Positions 47,161 through 56,624 of a stretch of DNA of 64,000 nucleotides are shown here, in pieces. Source of the DNA: DASUBN01 sp964584665 (GTDB lineage Bacteria > Pseudomonadota > Gammaproteobacteria > Natronospirales > REEB76); the NCBI GenBank assembly GCA_964584665.1, contig CAZPAO010000005.1:1-64000 (forward strand). Reading direction: 5' to 3'. The notes below the pieces were generated by a model. The model had not been told where the DNA came from and did no database searches. It saw nothing but the letters and a program-made list of their open reading frames with translations. A program made the position numbers and the translations under genes. How positions within the stretch are numbered: position 1 is the stretch's first letter; each line of letters starts with the position of its first letter.

Positions 47161-47484
47161 ATGGATAGCGAAGTCTTCGAGAACCTATGCCTGGAGCTGC
47201 GCCGGGGGTCCCTGATCCTGGCGGTGCTGGCCGAACTGCGGAGCGAGCAGTACGGCTACACGCTCCGGAAGGCCCTCTCGGGTCACGGTATGGCCATAGA
47301 CGAGGGCACCCTCTATCCCCTGCTCCGGCGCCTGGAGACCCAGGGCCTGCTCACGAGCCAGTGGCGGGAAGAGGACAAGCGCAAGAAACGCTTCTACCAG
47401 CTGTCCGCGGACGGCACCCGAATCCTGGAGCAGTTGGCGGCCGAGTGGCGCGCCATCAACGGCTCCCTCGACCGCATCCTGTAA
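47161..47484 (+). CDS. PadR family transcriptional regulator
   Basis: 107 residues, the size of the short PadR subfamily 2. The winged helix runs from about 12 to 85 (LRRGSLILAVLAEL, YGYTLRKAL, EGTLYPLLRRLETQGLL), with a C-terminal dimer helix. It is followed after 10 bases by a HAAS-domain membrane protein, a pairing seen widely, in which PadR regulates the membrane protein. The operator-like region upstream is described separately. Confidence 0.92.
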   Translation: MDSEVFENLCLELRRGSLILAVLAELRSEQYGYTLRKALSGHGMAIDEGTLYPLLRRLETQGLLTSQWREEDKRKKRFYQLSADGTRILEQLAAEWRAINGSLDRIL

Positions 47485-47494
47485 GGAGCCTCCC

Positions 47495-48496
47495 ATGGAA
47501 CTCGTCGACCGTTACCTCAACTTCATCCGCATGCTGCTGCCCCGGGGCAAGCGGCAGGACATCATCGAAGAGCTGTCCGCGGACCTGCACGCACAGATCG
47601 CCGATCAGGAGGCGGAGCTGGGCCGGCCGCTGCACCAGGCGGAGCTGGAGGCGGTGCTGAAGCAATGCGGTCACCCATTGGTCGTGGCAGCCCGGTATCA
47701 ATCGGAGCAGGCGCTCATCGGCCAGCCGTTCTATTCGCTGTACGTCTTCGCGCTCAAGCTGGTGCAGTGGGTGCTGTTCCCCTTGTTCTTGGTGGTGGGC
47801 GCGGTGGTTGCGCTGTTCCGCACGCATCCGGTGGTGGCGCTCATCACTTCGATGGGTGACGCCATCATGAGCTGCATCTACGTCGTAGGCGTGCTGACGG
47901 TGATGTTCATCGTGCTGGAGAAGCTGCAGACCAAGCTCACGTTCCTGGAAGACTGGAAGCCCGCTGAACTGCCCAAGCTGCCCGTGGTGCCCGATCCTGT
48001 CACCATCCCGCGCTCTGCATCCTTCGGCGGCTTCGCCGGGCTCCTGCTCTTCGTGCTGTGGTGGGCAGGTGTGATCCGCTTCCCCGAGCTGCCGCACGTG
48101 CATTTCATGCAGGTCATGCCGGATGGTTTCTTCTGGCCGATATTGCTCCTGGCCGCGGCGGAGATGGCGCTGCATCTCATGAACCTGTTCCTGCCCTGGT
48201 GGACGAAGAAGCGCGCCGCTTTCCGCCTGTTGCTGGATGCGTGCTCCCTGGTGCTGCTGGCGGCAATCGCCATGACCTGGCCCTGGTTCGCCATCCACGT
48301 GGATGCCGGCATGCCGGCTTCCGTCGGGCCCTCGGCCCACGACCTGGCCGTGCTGGAGCAGGTGGTGAACATGTCCCTGCTGATCTCCCTCGGCATCATG
48401 GCCTTGAGTTACGTGCTGCGGTTGATGCAGGATCTCCGCCGCGCCCGCGGCCTGGCCCCCTACACCAACTGGCTCGTGGCCATGTTCGGCAACTGA
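47495..48496 (+). CDS. HAAS-domain membrane protein of a PadR module
   Basis: 333 residues. Residues 1-70 are a HAAS (permease prefix 1-like) cytosolic domain: a helical segment with RQDIIEELSADLHAQI and LEAVLKQCGHP. The rest has about seven hydrophobic segments. HAAS proteins pair with PadR regulators and are thought to signal from the membrane; the input is unknown. RBS AAGGAG precedes the ATG at 47495. A short 48-residue membrane gene follows eight bases later. Confidence 0.85.
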   Translation: MELVDRYLNFIRMLLPRGKRQDIIEELSADLHAQIADQEAELGRPLHQAELEAVLKQCGHPLVVAARYQSEQALIGQPFYSLYVFALKLVQWVLFPLFLVVGAVVALFRTHPVVALITSMGDAIMSCIYVVGVLTVMFIVLEKLQTKLTFLEDWKPAELPKLPVVPDPVTIPRSASFGGFAGLLLFVLWWAGVIRFPELPHVHFMQVMPDGFFWPILLLAAAEMALHLMNLFLPWWTKKRAAFRLLLDACSLVLLAAIAMTWPWFAIHVDAGMPASVGPSAHDLAVLEQVVNMSLLISLGIMALSYVLRLMQDLRRARGLAPYTNWLVAMFGN

Positions 48497-48504
48497 AGCC
48501 GACC

Positions 48505-48651
48505 ATGCGACCCGCCGCCTGGCGTTATCTGATGCCCTTGCTGGTATTGCCCATGGTGTTGATGGTGGCGCTGTGGCTCACGCTGGCGCAGGGCCGGGCG
48601 GATGGGCCCGCGCTGGCGCAGGACGAAGCCGGGCTCAACCAATCGCGCTGA
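48505..48651 (+). CDS. 48-residue single-span membrane protein at the end of the padR operon
   Basis: The frame encodes MRPAAWRYLMPLLVLPMVLM followed by VALWLTLAQ and a polar tail. One membrane helix (about 8-29) has a positive N-terminus, so the tail is probably periplasmic. It starts eight bases after the HAAS gene stop, in the same direction, and its last 17 bases overlap the convergent arsC gene. The composition is what a small membrane subunit would show; there is no close family I can name. An upstream extension in the same frame is not needed. Confidence 0.55.
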   Translation: MRPAAWRYLMPLLVLPMVLMVALWLTLAQGRADGPALAQDEAGLNQSR

Positions 48652-49108
48652 GTTGCTGCTGCAGTTCGTCGGGGCTGAGATATTCCAGCGGCAGGCTCAG
48701 CATCAGGTCGATACGCCGCTCCAGCTCGGTGAAGGTGCGGGCGAAGGCGGCCAGGCGCTCTGTCTCGCTGCCCTGCACCGCGGCGGGGTCCGGCAGGCCC
48801 CAGTGCACTTTCACCGGCGCCCCAGGCCATAAGGGGCAGCTCTCGGCCGCGGCCTGGTCGCAGACTGTGATAACCACGTCCATGTGCGGCGAGCCTTCGG
48901 CCGCGAACTCATCCCAGCTCTTGCTGCGCAGCCCTGAGGTCTCCACCTCGCAGGTGCGAAGCACCGAGAGGGCGAGGGGATGCACCTCGCCCTTGGGCTG
49001 GCTGCCGGCGCTGTGGGCGCGGATGCGCCCCGCGGCCCGGGTGTTCAGCAGCGCTTCGCCCAGGATGCTGCGGGCGGAATTGCCTGTGCAGAGGAACAGC
49101 AGGTCCAT
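48635..49108 (-). CDS. arsC: arsenate reductase, low-molecular-weight phosphatase type
   Basis: 157 residues. The phosphatase loop CTGNSARS holds the nucleophile Cys7 and Arg13, and the two resolving thiols are Cys83 (TVCDQ) and Cys91 (ESCPLWPG). This three-cysteine layout is the thioredoxin-coupled arsenate reductase class and distinguishes it from a plain tyrosine phosphatase. No arsB, acr3 or arsR is adjacent, so it is a solitary detoxification gene here. Confidence 0.9.
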   Translation of the reverse strand: MDLLFLCTGNSARSILGEALLNTRAAGRIRAHSAGSQPKGEVHPLALSVLRTCEVETSGLRSKSWDEFAAEGSPHMDVVITVCDQAAAESCPLWPGAPVKVHWGLPDPAAVQGSETERLAAFARTFTELERRIDLMLSLPLEYLSPDELQQQLSAIG

Positions 49109-49253
49109 GGCCTAATTATGCTCACTTTCTGGCCTGGGGCCACGTCCGTATCTGGCCATCACCGGAGTCCCCATAGGCGGTAGACTCAGCATCCTCGCCG
49201 GGCACTTCAGGCCCGCTCTCCTGTCCTAGAGTTGCATCGTCCAGGAGTCTTGC

Positions 49254-52200
49254 ATGAAGCTGCGCCTCGCCTGCCTCTCCTTCCTCCTGCTCAGCCTCGG
49301 CGCCCAGGCGGCGACGGTGAACCCGGCCCTTTACGGCGGCCTGCACTGGCGGCTCATCGGCCCCTTCCGCGGCGGCCGGGTGCTTGCGGTGTCGGGCGTG
49401 CGCGGTGACCCCAAGCATTTCTACTTCGGTTCCGTGGACGGCGGGGTATGGGAGAGCCTGGACACGGGCCGTACCTGGCAGCCCATCTTCGATGCCATGC
49501 ATGTGGGCTCCATCGGTGCGCTGGCGCTCGCGCCTTCGGACCAGAAGGTCATCTACGTGGGCAGCGGCGAGGCGGACATGCGTTCCGACATCGCCTACGG
49601 CAACGGCATGTACAAGTCCGTGGATGCCGGCAGGACCTGGAACCACATCGGTCTCGAGGACTCGCATCAGATCGGCAAGGTGTTGGTGGACCCGGCGAAC
49701 CCGGACGTGGTGTTCGTGGCGGTCTTAGGCCACGCTTACGGCCCCAACGAGATGCGCGGCGTGTTCCGCAGCCAGGACGGCGGCAAGACCTGGAAGAAAG
49801 TGCTCTATAAGGACGCCGCTACCGGCGCCATCGACCTCGCCTTCGGCGCCGACGGCAAGACGATCTATGCGTCCCTCTGGCAGACGCGCCGGCCGCCCTG
49901 GAACGTGTATCCGCCCTCGAACGGCACCGGTTCGGGCCTCTACAAGTCCACCGACGGCGGCGACAGCTGGACCGAGATCACTTCCCATGGCATCCAGGCG
50001 GAAGGCCTGGGCCATGTCGGCCTCGCCTCGGCTCCGTCCAACCCGAACATCGTCTATGCACTGGCGGACGCGAAGCACGGCGGCCTCTACCGCAGCGACG
50101 ACGCGGGTGCGCACTTCGCGCTGGTCACGCCGGACAAGCGGCTGTGGGGCCGCGGCTGGTATTTCGGCGGCGTGAGCGTGGACCCGAAAGACCCGCAGGT
50201 GGTCTACGTCTCCAACACCGCCATGTACAAGTCCACGGACGGCGGCAAGACCTTCCTGCCCTTCCTCGGGGATCCGACCGGCGACGACTTCCACACCCTC
50301 TGGATAGACCCGGATGACGGCAAGCACATGATCTCGGGCGTGGACCAGGGCACCATCATCAGCCAGAACGGCGGCGACACCTGGACCACCTGGTACAACC
50401 AGCCCACCGGCCAGTTCTACCACGTCACCACCGACAAGCGCTTCCCATACTGGGTGTACGGCGCACAGCAGGATTCCGGTGCCGCCGCAGTGCCGAGCCG
50501 CACCAGCGACCCCACCGACGGCATCAACATGCGGCAGTTCCACGAGGTCACGGCGGGCGGCGAGAGCGGCAACATCGCGCCGGACCCGGACGATCCGGAC
50601 ATCGTCTATGGCGGCAACGTCGACAGGCTCGATCAGAAGAGCGAGCAGACCGCGAACGTGGACCCGACCCTCGCGTATCCTGAGATCTACCGCGGCGAGT
50701 GGACCCTGCCGCTCACCTTCTCGCCCAAGGATTCGAAGGCGCTCTACTACGGCAACCAGTACCTCTTCCGCACCCGCGACGGCGGCAAGCACTGGGCGCG
50801 CCTGAGCCCCGACCTCACGCGCCGTACCCTCACCATCCCGCCGAGCCTGGACGCGGTCTCCGCCGCCAACACAGCGACGGTGGGGCCGCGCCGCGGTGTC
50901 ATCTACGCCATCGCGCCCTCGCACTTCTCGGCTTCCGACATCTGGGTGGGCACGGATGACGGCCTCATCTGGCGCAGCAGGAACGACGGCAAGCACTGGG
51001 AGGACGTGACGCCCCAAGTACTCACGCCCTGGTCCAAGGTGGGCATCATCGAGGCCGGGCATTTCTCGGCGGACACCGCCTACGCCGCCATCGACCGGCA
51101 TCGCATCGACGACTACAAGCCCTACATCTACCGCACACATGACGGCGGCAAGAGCTGGGAGTTGATAGCGGACGGCATCCCGGACGGCAGCTTCGTCAAT
51201 GCCGTGCGCGAGGACCCGTTGAAGAAAGGCCTGCTCTACGCCGGCACCGAACTCGGCATGTACGTGTCCTTCGACGGCGGCGACCACTGGCAGCCCTTGC
51301 AGCTCAACCTGCCCGTCACCTCCATCCGCGACATGGACCTGCATCACGACCAGTGGAGCGACGATCTCGTCATCGCCACCCATGGCCGCGCTTTCTGGAT
51401 ACTGGACAGCGTGGCCTCGCTGCGGCAGCTGGATGCCATCGCCGCGGACGCGTCGGCGGCGCTGTTCAGACCGGACGACGCGGTGCGCATGCACCTCGCG
51501 CCCTTCACCGGCACGCCCATGCACAAGGATGAACCCAAGGCGCTTAACCCGCCGATGGGCGCGGCACTGGACTATTGGTTGAAGGCCGACGCCCAGAGCG
51601 TCAGCTTCGATCTCATGGACGGCAAGGGTCAGGTGGTGCGGCACTTCTCGAGCGCCGATCCCCACCCGGAGCCGGATCTCTCCAAGATCGATGGCAACGC
51701 CGAGTGGTACGTCACGCCGGCACCGCCCGCGGCCGTCGCAGGCATGCACCGCTTCATCTGGGACCTGCGCTACGCGGCACCGGATGCACTGGGTGGAGGT
51801 GGCGGCGTGTGGGTGCTGCCAGGCAGCTACACCGTGAAGCTCACGGTGGACGGCAAGTCCTACACCCAGCCTCTCAAGGTGGTGAACGATCCGCGCGTGA
51901 AAGCCACGGCCGCGGATCTCGCCAAGCAGCAGGCACTGGCCTTCCAGGTCCAGGCGGAACGGAACCGGCTCTACTCCGCGACGGATGAAGTGAGCACCAC
52001 GCTGCAGAAGCTGGAGGAACTCTCCGCCAAGGCGCCGGCCGAACTCGCCTCCAAGCTCAAGGCCTTCGAGGACGAACTCTCGGCCCAGACGGAGCTGCGG
52101 GCGGTGCCCGCGGGCTTCGGCCAGCCCGGCGGTTCACCCGCCAAGGTGGGCAGTCTCGCCTATGTGAGCGGAGCCATGGATGCCCTGCAGCCGGCGGTGG

Positions 52201-52367
52201 AGGCGGCCGATGGCGCGCCCTCGCAGGATGCGCTCAAGGGTTTCGGACTGCAGCAGGCCAAGGCGGAGAAAGCCATAGGTGCCTGGCAGAAGCTGAAGGC
52301 CGAGCGCGAGCCGGGCCTGGATGCGGAACTGAAGGCGGCGGGCCTGGAGACGCTCGGCGGCAAATGA
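49254..52367 (+). CDS. exported sortilin/VPS10-like beta-propeller protein (BNR repeats)
   Basis: 1037 residues with a signal peptide (about 1-20). The first 700 residues are two beta-propellers with many Asp-box repeats (SLDTGRTW, SVDAGRTW, SQDGGKTW, STDGGDSW, SRNDGKHW, THDGGKSW). A C-terminal region has a beta-sandwich (IWDLRY, PGSYTVKLTVDG) and a final helical section. Large proteins like this are common in Lysobacterales and are sometimes annotated as glycosyl hydrolases, but no catalytic residues are established, so the function is unknown. The start follows CAGGAG. A LytTR gene begins 28 bases after the stop and may be co-transcribed. Confidence 0.88.
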   Translation: MKLRLACLSFLLLSLGAQAATVNPALYGGLHWRLIGPFRGGRVLAVSGVRGDPKHFYFGSVDGGVWESLDTGRTWQPIFDAMHVGSIGALALAPSDQKVIYVGSGEADMRSDIAYGNGMYKSVDAGRTWNHIGLEDSHQIGKVLVDPANPDVVFVAVLGHAYGPNEMRGVFRSQDGGKTWKKVLYKDAATGAIDLAFGADGKTIYASLWQTRRPPWNVYPPSNGTGSGLYKSTDGGDSWTEITSHGIQAEGLGHVGLASAPSNPNIVYALADAKHGGLYRSDDAGAHFALVTPDKRLWGRGWYFGGVSVDPKDPQVVYVSNTAMYKSTDGGKTFLPFLGDPTGDDFHTLWIDPDDGKHMISGVDQGTIISQNGGDTWTTWYNQPTGQFYHVTTDKRFPYWVYGAQQDSGAAAVPSRTSDPTDGINMRQFHEVTAGGESGNIAPDPDDPDIVYGGNVDRLDQKSEQTANVDPTLAYPEIYRGEWTLPLTFSPKDSKALYYGNQYLFRTRDGGKHWARLSPDLTRRTLTIPPSLDAVSAANTATVGPRRGVIYAIAPSHFSASDIWVGTDDGLIWRSRNDGKHWEDVTPQVLTPWSKVGIIEAGHFSADTAYAAIDRHRIDDYKPYIYRTHDGGKSWELIADGIPDGSFVNAVREDPLKKGLLYAGTELGMYVSFDGGDHWQPLQLNLPVTSIRDMDLHHDQWSDDLVIATHGRAFWILDSVASLRQLDAIAADASAALFRPDDAVRMHLAPFTGTPMHKDEPKALNPPMGAALDYWLKADAQSVSFDLMDGKGQVVRHFSSADPHPEPDLSKIDGNAEWYVTPAPPAAVAGMHRFIWDLRYAAPDALGGGGGVWVLPGSYTVKLTVDGKSYTQPLKVVNDPRVKATAADLAKQQALAFQVQAERNRLYSATDEVSTTLQKLEELSAKAPAELASKLKAFEDELSAQTELRAVPAGFGQPGGSPAKVGSLAYVSGAMDALQPAVEAADGAPSQDALKGFGLQQAKAEKAIGAWQKLKAEREPGLDAELKAAGLETLGGK

Positions 52368-52395
52368 AGCGAGTGGCTTGCGCTATCATCGGCGC

Positions 52396-53262
52396 GTGGA
52401 CGAGAGCGCAACGCCCCTGACGCCCGAGACCGGACGCCGCATCGCCCTCTGGCAGATGGCGTTCTATGGCGTGCTGATGGTGGGGTCGGCGGTGACCAAT
52501 GCCTATACGGTGGTCGACGACCATGCCCGCGCCGGCGATGCGTTGGAACTATGGCGTCCCATGGTATGGGAGAGCACCAGCCATATCCTGACGTGGTGCC
52601 TCATCCCTCTCATGGCCTGGTGGTTGCGGCTCTTCCCGATAGCCCGGCTCACGTGGTGGCGCAGCCTGCCTGCGCATCTCCTGGCCACGCTGCCCTTCTC
52701 CCTGCTGCACGTCGAAGGCATGGTGTTGTTGCGGGAACTGGCCTATCGCGCAGCGGGCGAGCGTTATGACTTCGGTCCCTTCTGGGCGAACTGGCCCTAT
52801 GAATTGCGCAAGGACGTGGTGACTTACGGCCTGATCCTGGCCGGTCTTCAGGCGTTCCACTTGTATGGCTTGTGGCTTGATGGCCGCGCTGCCACAGCAC
52901 CCTCCAGTGCGCCTGCGGAAGTGCCGCCCGCCGGACCGTTGGAAAGGCTGGTGGTGCGCAAGCTCAACCGCGAGTTCATCCTCAACACCGTGGACATCGA
53001 TCGCATCGAGGCGGACGGCAACTACGTGAACGTGCACGCGCAGGGTAGCGCCTATCCCTTGCGCGAATCGCTCGCGGCCCTGGAACGGCGCCTGGACCGG
53101 AAGCGCTTCGCCCGGGTGCACCGTGGCCACATCGTCAACATCGACCGCATCCGCGAGATCCAGCCCTGGGACCACGGCGACTACCGCATCGTACTCAAGG
53201 ACGGCAGCTTCGTGAACTTCTCGCGCCGCTATCGCAGCCGGCTCAACCACTTGTTTCAGTGA
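52396..53262 (+). CDS. membrane-bound LytTR DNA-binding regulator
   Basis: 288 residues from GTG at 52396 (a TTG 18 bases earlier is in frame). Four hydrophobic segments in the first 170 residues are followed by a LytTR domain from about 185 (VVRKLNREFILNTVDIDRIEADGNYVNVH, shown as separate landmarks VVRKLNREF and IEADGNYVNVH; ending FARVHRGHIVNIDRIRE). There is no receiver domain, so it is a one-component regulator that senses through its membrane part. A TATCAT eight bases before the GTG could be a -10 box. It overlaps the convergent next gene by seven bases. Confidence 0.85.
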   Translation: MDESATPLTPETGRRIALWQMAFYGVLMVGSAVTNAYTVVDDHARAGDALELWRPMVWESTSHILTWCLIPLMAWWLRLFPIARLTWWRSLPAHLLATLPFSLLHVEGMVLLRELAYRAAGERYDFGPFWANWPYELRKDVVTYGLILAGLQAFHLYGLWLDGRAATAPSSAPAEVPPAGPLERLVVRKLNREFILNTVDIDRIEADGNYVNVHAQGSAYPLRESLAALERRLDRKRFARVHRGHIVNIDRIREIQPWDHGDYRIVLKDGSFVNFSRRYRSRLNHLFQ

Positions 53263-54515
53263 GGCAGTGCCACCTTCAGGATCAGCGGCGCTTGCAGCTG
53301 GTCATCGGGCGGCAGCTTCCCCTTCTCGTCGAAACGGCTCCACTGGGCGTTCGCCACTAAGTAGGCTGCGTCATCCGCCAGCGTGAACAAGGTCGGTTCG
53401 GGCGCCTGCGGGTCCGCGGCCGAGAGCACCTGCACGCCCCACACCTTCAGTCCCGAATCGTCCAGCCGGAAGCACACCAGCCGTTGCGGCTCGGCCGCGT
53501 TCTGGGTGGCGATGAGGTCGCGGCCATGGAAAGCGAGACCATCCACGTAGTAGGTGTAGATGCCGTGCGCGGCGGTCAGAGGCGTAAGACTGCGGTCCTT
53601 GAAGCTGTAAGCATAGAGACCGCCGGTGTAGTCAGAGAGGTACAGCCGCTTCCCGTCCGGCGACACCGCCATGCCTTGGGCCGAAGTGAGCGCACCCCGC
53701 GGCGTGAGCAGGCGCAGTGCCTTGGCGCCCGGGTCCAGCACGTACACTCCGCCGGAGCCGTCCGCGACGTAGACACTGCCGTCCGGTCCCAAGGCCACGT
53801 CGTTGAATTCGTGGTCGCCCTCATCCGGCGGCGCATAGCTCGCCAGCAACTTGCCGGTCTTGAGGTCGAAGCGGAGCAGCGCGGTCTTGCCCTTCATGCC
53901 CTCATCGAAATCCCGCGTCTCCGGCAGCGCGCTGCTGGAAGCCCAGAGCGAACCGCTCTTGGCATCCACCTCTATGCCGAGCACGCTCCAGAGGCCCGCT
54001 TCCGGCCCGGCGAACTGCATGGCTTTGCCGGCATGGACGCGCACGATCTTGCGCAAGTGCACGCTTCCCACGAAGAAGTCGCCGCTCTTCGGGTCGTGGG
54101 CGATGCCCTCGGGGATGAAGTCGGGCTCGTCCAGCCGGAATGCAGGCGCTGCATGGCCCACGGCTTGGGTGAGGGCGGCGAAGCGCGTGGCGAGCGCATC
54201 CCAACCGGGTGCGGACTTCAGGGCCGCGAAGGCCGGTTCCTGGTCTGTGTCGATCCGGACCCCCATCTCTGCCAGCGCATCGAGCGCCGCGATGCTCCCC
54301 TGTGCATCGCCGCGGTGGGCGCGGGCTACTGCCAGCTCGTAGGTGTAGCGCGGGTAACCGGGCTTGAGCGCCAGTAGCTTGCCGGAGACCACCTCGGCGG
54401 CGGCATAGTCCTTGGCCTTGAGCGCCGTATCCAGCTGGCTCCGCAAGGCGCCCAGGTCGTCCGCCGCCGCCCCGGCGGCCATGAGCAAGGTGAAGACCAG
54501 CAAGAGCGTGCGCAT
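53256..54515 (-). CDS. exported TPR and NHL/SMP-30-like propeller protein
   Basis: 419 residues: signal peptide (about 1-18), a TPR-like helical stretch (about 22-125; LDTALKAKDYAAAEVVSGKL), then a six-bladed propeller (about 130-419) with repeated FxVGS and GPDGSVYVADGSGG patterns. The propeller resembles SMP-30/gluconolactonase or NHL proteins. No metal-binding catalytic set can be confirmed, so an enzyme call is unsafe. It diverges from the PQQ dehydrogenase gene (174 bases between starts). Confidence 0.75.
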   Translation of the reverse strand: MRTLLLVFTLLMAAGAAADDLGALRSQLDTALKAKDYAAAEVVSGKLLALKPGYPRYTYELAVARAHRGDAQGSIAALDALAEMGVRIDTDQEPAFAALKSAPGWDALATRFAALTQAVGHAAPAFRLDEPDFIPEGIAHDPKSGDFFVGSVHLRKIVRVHAGKAMQFAGPEAGLWSVLGIEVDAKSGSLWASSSALPETRDFDEGMKGKTALLRFDLKTGKLLASYAPPDEGDHEFNDVALGPDGSVYVADGSGGVYVLDPGAKALRLLTPRGALTSAQGMAVSPDGKRLYLSDYTGGLYAYSFKDRSLTPLTAAHGIYTYYVDGLAFHGRDLIATQNAAEPQRLVCFRLDDSGLKVWGVQVLSAADPQAPEPTLFTLADDAAYLVANAQWSRFDEKGKLPPDDQLQAPLILKVALPH

Positions 54516-54689
54516 CCCGATCCTCCCAGGTGATGTTAAGTGGACACCTGGGCCAGCCGGGGGTTCCCCGCGATGGGGCTGTCATCATCGGGCTGCCGCT
54601 CGTCACGGGCCAGCGCCGCTCAGCCCATCCGGCATGGCAAATGGAGCATTCGGCGCTAGAGTGAGGGCGTCTCTCACCGGAGCCCGCAC

Positions 54690-56621
54690 ATGCGCAGGAT
54701 GTTGACGAGCCTACTCGCCGCCATGACCATGTCTGCCGCCTTCGCGGCACCGGACGCAGGCTGGCCTGCCTACGGTGCCGATGCGGGCGGCACCCGCTAT
54801 TCGCCGCTCACCGAGATCAACCCCGCCAACGTGGGAGAACTCCGGGTCGCCTGGCAGTTCCGCACCGGCGAACTCGGCCAGGGGGTGAAGGACTGGGGAC
54901 GCTCGGCATTCGAGGCCACACCCATCCTCTACGACGGCGTGCTCTACCTCACCACCTCCAGCACCGACGTGATGGCGGTGGACGCGGCCACGGGCACCCT
55001 GCGCTGGAAGCATGACAGCCAGAGCCGCAAGGACCTGCACTATTCCGACGGCGTCTCACGCGGCGTGTCCCTGTGGGTGGACGATGCGAGCGCGGGCGGC
55101 GCCGTATGCCACGCACGCATCTACGCGCCGACCCTGGACGGCCGCCTCCTGGCGCTGGATGCCGCCGACGGCAAGCCCTGCCAGGGTTTCGGTGAACACG
55201 GTGCGGTGAACCTGCTTCAGGACGTGCGCTCCCAGTTCGAGGAAGGCGATGAATGGCGCGACTACCTCGTGACATCGCCGCCGGCCGTCATCGACGGCAA
55301 GGTGGTGGTGGGTTCCTCCATCGGCGACAACCGTGCGGTGGTGGAGGAACTAGGCATCGTGCGCGCCTTCGATGCCAGGAGCGGCAAACTCATATGGAGC
55401 TGGGATCCCATCCCGCGCGATGCCTCGAATCCGGTATACAAGGAATGGGATCCGACCAAGCTGAAGGACGCCAGTGCCGCCAACGCCTGGGCGCCGCTCG
55501 CGGCGGACCCGGCGCGGCATCTCGTGTTCGTACCCACCGGTTCCGCGAGCCCGGACTTCTTCGGCGGCGAGCGCCCCGGCGACAACCGCTGGGCCAACTC
55601 GGTGGTGGCCCTCGATGCCGCCACCGGCAAGCTGGTCTGGGGCCAGCAGCTGGTGCACCACGACCTCTGGGATTACGACGTGGCTTCGCAACCCACGCTG
55701 GTGGATCTCGTCCACGAGGGCAAGCATGTGGACGCGGTGATACAGGCCACCAAGACCGGTTTCCTCTACACCTTCGACCGGGCCACCGGCGCGCCGCTCT
55801 TCCCCATCACCGAGAGACCGGTGCCCCAGGCTGCGGTGCCAGGCGAGAAGCCCTCGCCCACCCAGCCCTTCCCTTCGGCGCCGCCGCCCCTCGTGCGGCA
55901 GGATCCGGTGAAGCCGGACGAGGCCTGGGGCGTGGCGTTCTTCGATACACGTGCCTGCAAGAAACGCATCGAGAGCTACCGTTCCGAAGGCATCTTCCAG
56001 CCGCCGTCCACGCAGGATTCCCTGATGCGGCCCGGCAATGCGGGCGGCTCCAACTGGGGCGGCATCGCCTTCGATCCCCAGCGGCAGATCGCCGTAGCCG
56101 ACACCATGAACCTGGCCTTCGTGGTGGCCTTGGTGCCCCGCGACCAGATGCAGGGCGAGATCGACGGCGGGCAGTACGAACACTGGGAGTTCGCGCGCCA
56201 GCGCGGCACGCCCTACGGCATGCGCCGCACCGCTTTCAAGTCCGGTCTCGGCATCCCCTGCGTCAAGCCGCCCTGGGGCACCCTCACCGGCGTGGACATG
56301 CAGCACGGCACCATCAAGTGGCAGATCCCCCTGGGCGACACGCCGGGCATACACATGAACGTGGGGATGCCGGTCATCGGCGGCCCCATCGTCACCGCTT
56401 CGGGCCTGGTGTTCATCGCAGCGAGCCTGGACGATCGCTTCCGCGCCTTCGATACCGAGACGGGCAAGATGTTGTGGGAAGTGAAACTGCCGGCGGGCGG
56501 CCAGGCCACGCCCATGACCTACTCCGCGGGCGGACGGCAGTATCTCGTGATCGCCGCCGGCGGCTATAAGGGCGATTCGACCCGTGGCGATTATCTCGTG
56601 GCCTATGCGTTGCCAAGGTAG
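54690..56621 (+). CDS. PQQ-dependent periplasmic dehydrogenase (glucose/quinate-dehydrogenase-like)
   Basis: 643 residues with a signal peptide (about 1-19). It is an eight-bladed quinoprotein propeller: AGWPAYGADAGGTRYSPL start, tryptophan-docking-type repeats, WDYDVASQPTLVD and the C-terminal YLVIAAGGYKGD, closest in pattern to membrane GDH and quinate dehydrogenase soluble domains. It lacks their N-terminal membrane helices. The substrate is not fixed by motifs. The TonB receptor gene starts three bases after its stop, so the two are an operon. No pqq biosynthesis gene is in the window. Confidence 0.88.
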   Translation: MRRMLTSLLAAMTMSAAFAAPDAGWPAYGADAGGTRYSPLTEINPANVGELRVAWQFRTGELGQGVKDWGRSAFEATPILYDGVLYLTTSSTDVMAVDAATGTLRWKHDSQSRKDLHYSDGVSRGVSLWVDDASAGGAVCHARIYAPTLDGRLLALDAADGKPCQGFGEHGAVNLLQDVRSQFEEGDEWRDYLVTSPPAVIDGKVVVGSSIGDNRAVVEELGIVRAFDARSGKLIWSWDPIPRDASNPVYKEWDPTKLKDASAANAWAPLAADPARHLVFVPTGSASPDFFGGERPGDNRWANSVVALDAATGKLVWGQQLVHHDLWDYDVASQPTLVDLVHEGKHVDAVIQATKTGFLYTFDRATGAPLFPITERPVPQAAVPGEKPSPTQPFPSAPPPLVRQDPVKPDEAWGVAFFDTRACKKRIESYRSEGIFQPPSTQDSLMRPGNAGGSNWGGIAFDPQRQIAVADTMNLAFVVALVPRDQMQGEIDGGQYEHWEFARQRGTPYGMRRTAFKSGLGIPCVKPPWGTLTGVDMQHGTIKWQIPLGDTPGIHMNVGMPVIGGPIVTASGLVFIAASLDDRFRAFDTETGKMLWEVKLPAGGQATPMTYSAGGRQYLVIAAGGYKGDSTRGDYLVAYALPR

Positions 56622-56624
56622 AAG

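Noticed and set aside
49725..51749. 674-codon minus-strand open frame
   Set aside because: Antisense to the sortilin-like gene; no signal peptide, domain or ribosome site.
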